Shown here piece by piece: positions 11,861-15,441 of a DNA stretch of 15,441 nucleotides (its first letter is position 1; each line of letters opens with the position of its first letter). Position numbers and translations under genes: made by a program. The notes under the pieces are model-generated. The model saw only the letters and a list, made by a program, of their open reading frames with translations. It was not told where the DNA came from and did not search any database. The DNA comes from Thermoleophilia bacterium (lineage in GTDB: Bacteria > Actinomycetota > Thermoleophilia > Gaiellales > Gaiellaceae): the NCBI GenBank assembly GCA_013362295.1, contig JABFWJ010000254.1:1-15441 (forward strand). Direction: 5' to 3'.

Positions 11861-12900
11861 GGCAGCCGCTGGTCGTCAAGTTCGGCTCGAGCCTCGTAGC
11901 CGACGACGACGGAGAGCCTCGCTGGGCCGTCCTGCGTCCCCGCGCCAGGGAGATCGCCCTGCTCGTCGAGCGCGGCACTCCGGTGTGTGTCGTCAGCTCC
12001 GGCGCGATCGCGCTCGGGCTTCGCCGGCTCGGAGCCGCCCGCCGTCCACGCCGGTTGCCGCGGCTCCAGGCGGCGTCCGCGCTCGGCCAGGCCGAGCTTC
12101 AGCGCGCCTGGGACTCGGCGCTCGCGGCCCATGGAACGACGGCCGCCCAGGTCCTCCTGACTGCGGCCGAGACCGCCGACCGCCGCGCCTACGTCAACGT
12201 CCGAAGCGCGCTGGCCGAGCTGTTCGCCATCGGGGCAGTGCCGGTCGTGAACGAGAACGACGCGACCGCGACCGATGAGATCAGCTTCGGCGACAACGAC
12301 ATGCTCGCCGCGCACGTCGCCGTGTTGTGCCGCGCGAGACTCCTCGTGCTGCTGACGTCTGCCGAGGGCGTTTTCACTTCGTCGCCCGGCACGTCCGGTG
12401 CAACGCTGATCGAGGACGGCGTGGGGGCGCGCGCTGCGGTCTTCGGGGCAGGCACCGCGCTTGGCAGGGGCGGAATGGCGAGCAAGGTCGGCGCCGCCGA
12501 GCTCGCCTCGGCGGGCGGGATCCCGGCGGCGATTGCGTCCGGTACGGCTGACGGAGTGTTGCCGGGGCTGGCAGCCGGAGAGGCGCACGGCACGCGCTTC
12601 GTCGCGAGCGGGGCGCCGCAGTCGGCGTTCAAGCTCTGGTTGCGCTTCGGCAAGCAGATGGCGGCACGCGTGCGGATCGACGAAGGCGCGCGGCGCGCGC
12701 TCGTCGACCGCGGCGCGAGCCTGCTCGCCGTCGGCGTCCACTCGTGGGACGGCGATTTCATCGCAGGTGACGGGATCGAGATCCTCGGTCCAGACGGCAC
12801 ACCGATCGCGAAGGGAATCAGCGCGCTCGACTCGGGCGAGATCCAGGGTCGTCGCCGCAATGCCGAGCTCGTTCACCGCGATCGACTCGTGCTTCTTTGA
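11857..12900 (+). CDS. proB: Glutamate 5-kinase
   Basis: 347 aa from ATG 11857, overlapping the proA stop by 4 nt. It phosphorylates the gamma-carboxylate of glutamate with ATP, the first and feedback-regulated step of proline synthesis. The amino-acid kinase domain shows VVKFGSSLV (6-14), VVSSGAIALG (45-54), QAASALGQAEL (71-81), NENDATATD (132-140), FGDNDMLAAHVA (144-155) and GRGGMASKVGAA (203-214). Residues about 265-345 are a PUA domain (ASLLAVGVHSWDGDF, GDGIEILGPDGTPIAKG), present in many bacterial kinases of this family. LTSAEGVFTSSP replaces the usual LTDIDGLYTxDP, a mild divergence like that of the partner ProA. The longer open frame upstream overlaps proA and is not the gene. Confidence 0.92.
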   Translation: MRQPLVVKFGSSLVADDDGEPRWAVLRPRAREIALLVERGTPVCVVSSGAIALGLRRLGAARRPRRLPRLQAASALGQAELQRAWDSALAAHGTTAAQVLLTAAETADRRAYVNVRSALAELFAIGAVPVVNENDATATDEISFGDNDMLAAHVAVLCRARLLVLLTSAEGVFTSSPGTSGATLIEDGVGARAAVFGAGTALGRGGMASKVGAAELASAGGIPAAIASGTADGVLPGLAAGEAHGTRFVASGAPQSAFKLWLRFGKQMAARVRIDEGARRALVDRGASLLAVGVHSWDGDFIAGDGIEILGPDGTPIAKGISALDSGEIQGRRRNAELVHRDRLVLL

Positions 12901-12901
12901 G

Positions 12902-12948
12902 CTGAACCGGCCGGGAAACGCTTGGCCCTCGCCCGAGCACGGGTTCAG
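12902..12948 (+). promoter_or_regulatory. Paired elements between proB and corA: terminator or corA leader structure
   Basis: CTGAACC (12902-12908) pairs with GGTTCAG (12942-12948), and inside it GGCC (12909-12912) can pair with GGCC (12924-12927), giving a branched fold in the 80-nt gap. There is no T-run. It may end the proAB transcript or form part of a corA 5' leader. Confidence 0.3.
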
Positions 12949-12957
12949 AATGACGCC

Positions 12958-12984
12958 ATGCAGATCGTCCGGCCTGAGCCGTGA
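12958..12984 (+). other. Possible leader micro-ORF MQIVRPEP overlapping the corA start
   Basis: ATG 12958 opens eight codons ending Pro-Glu-Pro, and its TGA (12982-12984) overlaps the corA GTG (12981) as GTGA. No RBS is visible. Proline/acidic leader peptides regulate some Mg2+ transporter genes in other bacteria; here the idea is speculative and chance occurrence is quite possible. Confidence 0.15.
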
Positions 12985-14015
12985 TCGTCGACTGCGCGCA
13001 CTACCAGAATGGGCGCCGGCAGCACGAGGGGCCGATGTCGCTCGTCGAGGCGGCCGCACGCTGCGACGGCAACGGGTTCGTCTGGCTCGGCATGGTCGAG
13101 CCACAGCCCGACGAGCTGGACGAGGTGCGCCGGCTCTTCGGGCTCCACGAACTGGCGGTCGAGGACGCGCAGTCGTTCCACCTGCGGCCTAAGTTCGAGC
13201 AGTACGAGAACGACATCCAGTTCGCGATCCTGCGTACGGCTCGTTACGACGCCGGACGCGAGGAGGTCGAGTTCGGTGAGATCAGCGTCTTCCTCTCACC
13301 GACGTTCGTGATCACCGTTCGGCTCGGGATCGCGAGCGAGCTGCACGGGGCGCGCCTCCGGCTCGAGAAGCACCCCGAGCTGCTCGAGGCCGGCCCCGTC
13401 TCGGTGCTGTGGGCGATCCTCGACAAGGTGGTCGACGACTACGCGCCTGTCGTCGAAGGCCTCGAGCGCGACATCGAGGACGTCGAATCGACAGTCTTCG
13501 CGGGCGCGGTCGCGCAGACGGAGCGGATCTACTTGCTGCGGCGCGAGGTGAGCGACTTCTACCGCGCCGTGCATCCGCTCCTCGTGCCCGTCGACGGCCT
13601 CGAGCGCGGCGCCTTCGGCCGGATCGACGGCGAGCTCGTTCCGTACCTTCGCGACGTCCATGACCATCTACGCCTCGTCGACGAAGAGGTCGCCGCACAG
13701 CGCGACCTGCTCACGACGGTGCTGGAGGCGAACATGGCGGTGATCTCGACCGAGCTGAGCCGCGTGAGCGCGCGTCAGAACGACAGCATCAACCGCCTGA
13801 CGTTGATCGCAACGGTCTTCCTGCCGCTCACCTTCGTGACGGGCTTCTTCGGACAGAACTTCGGCTGGCTCACCGACCACATCGGCTCGTTCGCAGCGTT
13901 CGTCGTGCTCGGCCTCGGCGGATTGGTCGCCGCCGTCGTCGGGCTCGTCGCGGTGCTCCGTGTGAGCGGCCACCTCGCCGCCCGCGACGCGGAGCGACGG
14001 CCGCCTGCGGCTTGA
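12981..14015 (+). CDS. corA: CorA-family divalent metal (Mg2+/Co2+) transporter
   Basis: 344 aa from GTG 12981. CorA is a homopentameric inner-membrane channel for Mg2+ with a large cytoplasmic funnel. The long soluble part (1-270) contains the family's LHELAVEDAQSFHLRPKFEQYEN region (55-77) and the long stalk helix with VLEANMAVISTELSRVSARQND (247-268). Two C-terminal membrane helices lie at about 272-290 and 304-327. The signature selectivity loop after helix 1 is GQN (291-293, in FFGQNFGW) rather than the usual GMN. The Asn is kept, so cation transport is probable, but selectivity may differ; GxN variants exist in the wider family (for example GIN in ZntB zinc transporters). No clear RBS. 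It may be co-transcribed with proAB or have its own leader (80-nt gap). Confidence 0.9.
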   Translation: MIVDCAHYQNGRRQHEGPMSLVEAAARCDGNGFVWLGMVEPQPDELDEVRRLFGLHELAVEDAQSFHLRPKFEQYENDIQFAILRTARYDAGREEVEFGEISVFLSPTFVITVRLGIASELHGARLRLEKHPELLEAGPVSVLWAILDKVVDDYAPVVEGLERDIEDVESTVFAGAVAQTERIYLLRREVSDFYRAVHPLLVPVDGLERGAFGRIDGELVPYLRDVHDHLRLVDEEVAAQRDLLTTVLEANMAVISTELSRVSARQNDSINRLTLIATVFLPLTFVTGFFGQNFGWLTDHIGSFAAFVVLGLGGLVAAVVGLVAVLRVSGHLAARDAERRPPAA

Positions 14016-14030
14016 GCGCTTGTCCTCGGC

Positions 14031-14882
14031 TCAGCTGCGTGCGAGCAGCATCCACTGCGTCGGCGACGTCCGACCGTACTCCCAGACGCTCACGCCGAGC
14101 GCGTTCGTCGACGCGGCAGCGCGAAGGAACGCACGTAGTTCGGCGACCGTCGCATCCCGCATATCGCCGCCGATCGGATGGACCGGGAAGGACGCGTCTT
14201 CCGCGAGCGAGCGAACGCGTCTCATGTTCGCCCGGCTGTAGGCGGCGACGTTGCGCGCTCCGCTCGTGCGTGCGGTGAAGTACGCCATTGGCAGGAAGAC
14301 GTCGACCTGGCTCGCGAGCCGGCGGAACGGATAACGGGGCCAGTACCGCGCGCCGACCGGGTCGATCGTGATCGCGCCGAGCACATAGGGCTTCGGCAGA
14401 GCTCGACGGACGGCTGCGACCAGCTGCAGGGCCCGGCGGGTGCGCTGTGGGATCGAGCGAATCTTCGTCGACTCGACGTCGAGAGCGAACGAGTCGAAGC
14501 TCTGCCCGTTCGCGCTGCGGAAGGCGGCGCCGGCGAGGATCCGCGACAGGTCGCGTCGGTTGTCTGTGAACGACGGCAGGTACCAGCCGACGACGCGGAT
14601 GCCGGCTGCGTGCGCGGCGTCGAGGAAGCGGCCGACGCCGGCCGGACGTCTGATCGCGGTGCGCTGCCGGTCGTTCGAGGTCTGGAGGTAAAGCGTGTGG
14701 ATGTGTCGCGCGCGGAGCCGCGCGACGACGCGTTCAGGGGTTCGCCACGCGACCCTGTCGTAGATCGAGATCCACGTTCCTGTCCCGGAGTACGCGGCGA
14801 GGCGGGGAGCACGCGCGGCCGAGGCGTGCGCGGCGACCGCCGCGAGCACGCACACGAGCAGGACGGCGAGGGCATTTCTCAC
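14031..14882 (-). CDS. Secreted TIM-barrel hydrolase-like protein
   Basis: 283 aa from GTG 14882. Residues 1-25 are a signal peptide (RNALAVLLVCVLAAVAAHASAARA). The mature part alternates short beta strands and helices in barrel order: TWISIYD (36-42), IHTLYLQT (61-68), IRVVGWYLPSF (95-105), SFALDVES (131-138), YVLGAITID (166-174), VDVFLPMAYF (193-202), FPVHPIGGDM (232-241) and LGVSVWEYG (262-270). Acidic residues at strand ends (Asp135, Glu137, Glu268) are possible catalytic groups. This resembles putative glycoside hydrolase/GH25-like barrels, but I cannot assign a family or substrate. No good RBS lies near the GTG; a GGGGGAGG sits 18 nt upstream, which is too far. It converges on corA with 15 bp between stops and diverges from the SRPBCC gene. 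Confidence 0.75.
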   Translation of the reverse strand: MRNALAVLLVCVLAAVAAHASAARAPRLAAYSGTGTWISIYDRVAWRTPERVVARLRARHIHTLYLQTSNDRQRTAIRRPAGVGRFLDAAHAAGIRVVGWYLPSFTDNRRDLSRILAGAAFRSANGQSFDSFALDVESTKIRSIPQRTRRALQLVAAVRRALPKPYVLGAITIDPVGARYWPRYPFRRLASQVDVFLPMAYFTARTSGARNVAAYSRANMRRVRSLAEDASFPVHPIGGDMRDATVAELRAFLRAAASTNALGVSVWEYGRTSPTQWMLLARS

Positions 14883-14971
14883 CTGCGCACGGTCGCAGCG
14901 CCTCCCCCGAGCCGCCAGGTCTCGACGTCCTATCTTTCCGGGCCGTCCGTCCTAGTTGACGCAGGCGCCCG

Positions 14972-14977
14972 TACGAT
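14972..14977 (+). promoter_or_regulatory. Putative -10 element for the SRPBCC gene
   Basis: TACGAT is followed by 6 nt and then ATG 14984. A TTGACG at 14956-14961 looks like a -35 but is only 10 bp away, so the pairing is not canonical. Confidence 0.4.
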
Positions 14978-14983
14978 CACGAG

Positions 14984-15441
14984 ATGCCTCGTACAGACAG
15001 GGCATCCCGCGTGATCGCCGCCCCACCCGACCAGGTCTACGCCGCGCTCGTTCGTCCTGAAGCACTCACGGCGTGGCTGCCTCCTACGGGTATGTCCGGC
15101 ACGTTTGAACGATTCGACCCGCGTCCCGGCGGGTCGTATCGACTGGTGTTGACCTACGCCGAGGGCTCCGCTTCACGGGGCAAGGCCACTGCGGATACCG
15201 ACATCGTCGAGTCTCGGTTCATCGACCTCGTCCCCGGCGTGCGGGTCGTGCAGGCGGTGGATTTCGTCTCCGACGATCCCACCTACGCCGGCACGATGAC
15301 GATGACGTGGGAGGTCACCGAAGTCGACGAAGGAACACGGGTCGACATCGTTGCCGACAACGTCCCGGATGGAATCGCCGCGGATGATCACGCAGCTGGG
15401 CTGGCCTCCTCGCTGCTCAACCTCGCGAAGTACCTCGAGGG
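14984..15441 (+). CDS. SRPBCC / AHSA1-like domain protein (cut by the right edge)
   Basis: ATG 14984 opens 152 complete codons with no stop before the window ends. The N-terminus RASRVIAAPPDQVYAALVRPEALTAWLPP (6-34) is the classic start of an AHSA1/START-like domain: strand, a helix beginning with the PPDQVYAAL motif, then a Trp-containing turn. FDPRPGGSYRLVLTY (44-58) and TMTMTWEVTEVDEGTRVDI (104-122) form the central sheet, and DDHAAGLASSLLNLAKYLE (134-152) is the long C-terminal helix. These proteins bind hydrophobic ligands in a deep cavity; many in actinobacteria are small cytoplasmic proteins of unknown ligand. Only a few residues are probably missing at the C-terminus. No RBS, but a TACGAT element lies 6 nt before the start. 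Confidence 0.88.
   Translation, partial: MPRTDRASRVIAAPPDQVYAALVRPEALTAWLPPTGMSGTFERFDPRPGGSYRLVLTYAEGSASRGKATADTDIVESRFIDLVPGVRVVQAVDFVSDDPTYAGTMTMTWEVTEVDEGTRVDIVADNVPDGIAADDHAAGLASSLLNLAKYLE

Noticed and set aside
12941..12956. GGGTTCAGAA resembling a tRNA T-arm
   Set aside because: No matching acceptor stem, D-arm or anticodon arm around it; the bases pair instead with 12902-12908.
14956..14961. TTGACG as a -35 element for the SRPBCC gene
   Set aside because: Only 10 bp separates it from the TACGAT element, far from the usual 16-18 bp.
1..15441. CRISPR arrays, insertion sequences, prophage or eCIS structural genes
   Set aside because: No regularly spaced repeats, transposase/integrase motifs, or sheath/tube/baseplate proteins are visible in any frame.

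Overview
The window is about 70 % G+C with strong G/C preference at third codon positions. It carries many secreted Ig-like, PKD and choice-of-anchor proteins, a CorA, an MreB paralogue and starts that look leaderless. Together these suggest a high-GC actinobacterium, most likely of the Thermoleophilia/Solirubrobacterales type; this is an inference from gene style, not from a marker gene. No rRNA, tRNA, CRISPR array, insertion sequence or phage gene was seen.

Layout, left to right. (1) A lipoprotein gene cut by the left edge (minus) diverges from a 366-aa secreted choice-of-anchor/Ig-like protein (plus); two perfect palindromes lie between them. (2) A LysR-type regulator (minus) converges on that gene and has an AT-rich, apparently leaderless promoter. 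A doubtful small ORF lies divergent to it. (3) A secreted beta-propeller-like protein (minus) diverges from an M23 metallopeptidase-like protein without a visible signal peptide (plus). (4) A shikimate dehydrogenase-family gene (minus) overlaps the end of the M23 gene by CTAG. (5) A 904-aa secreted multidomain protein (minus; glycosidase-like barrel, cadherin-like, PKD and Ig-like modules, then a C-terminal domain of unknown function) ends in a strong GC hairpin and diverges from an orphan MreB-like gene (plus). (6) A 245-aa protein (minus) combines the LQR-x-AGN-type N-terminal motif seen in proteins linked to extracellular contractile injection systems (eCIS) with a C-terminal domain that looks like a papain-fold toxin. 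(7) proA-proB (plus, ATGA overlap, inverted from the usual proB-proA order, with a divergent ProA) is followed after an 80-nt structured gap by corA (plus). (8) A secreted TIM-barrel hydrolase-like protein (minus) diverges from an SRPBCC/AHSA1 protein (plus) cut by the right edge.

Most of the window looks like single-gene units facing each other rather than one pathway. The recognisable shared themes are envelope and exterior functions (lipoprotein, secreted modular proteins, peptidoglycan-type peptidase, MreB, CorA) and two amino-acid pathways (shikimate, proline). The most unusual item is the candidate eCIS-type cargo/toxin gene at 9655-10392. Its toxin-like half is clearly lower in G+C (about 54 % by hand count) than its N-terminal half (about 72 %), which suggests a recently exchanged module. 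No eCIS structural gene is visible here, so the link rests on the motif alone. A second pattern is that five genes lacking a Shine-Dalgarno sequence each have a TANNNT hexamer 6-7 nt before the start codon, which points to leaderless transcripts, whereas three exported or suspected cargo proteins have clear ribosome-binding sites.
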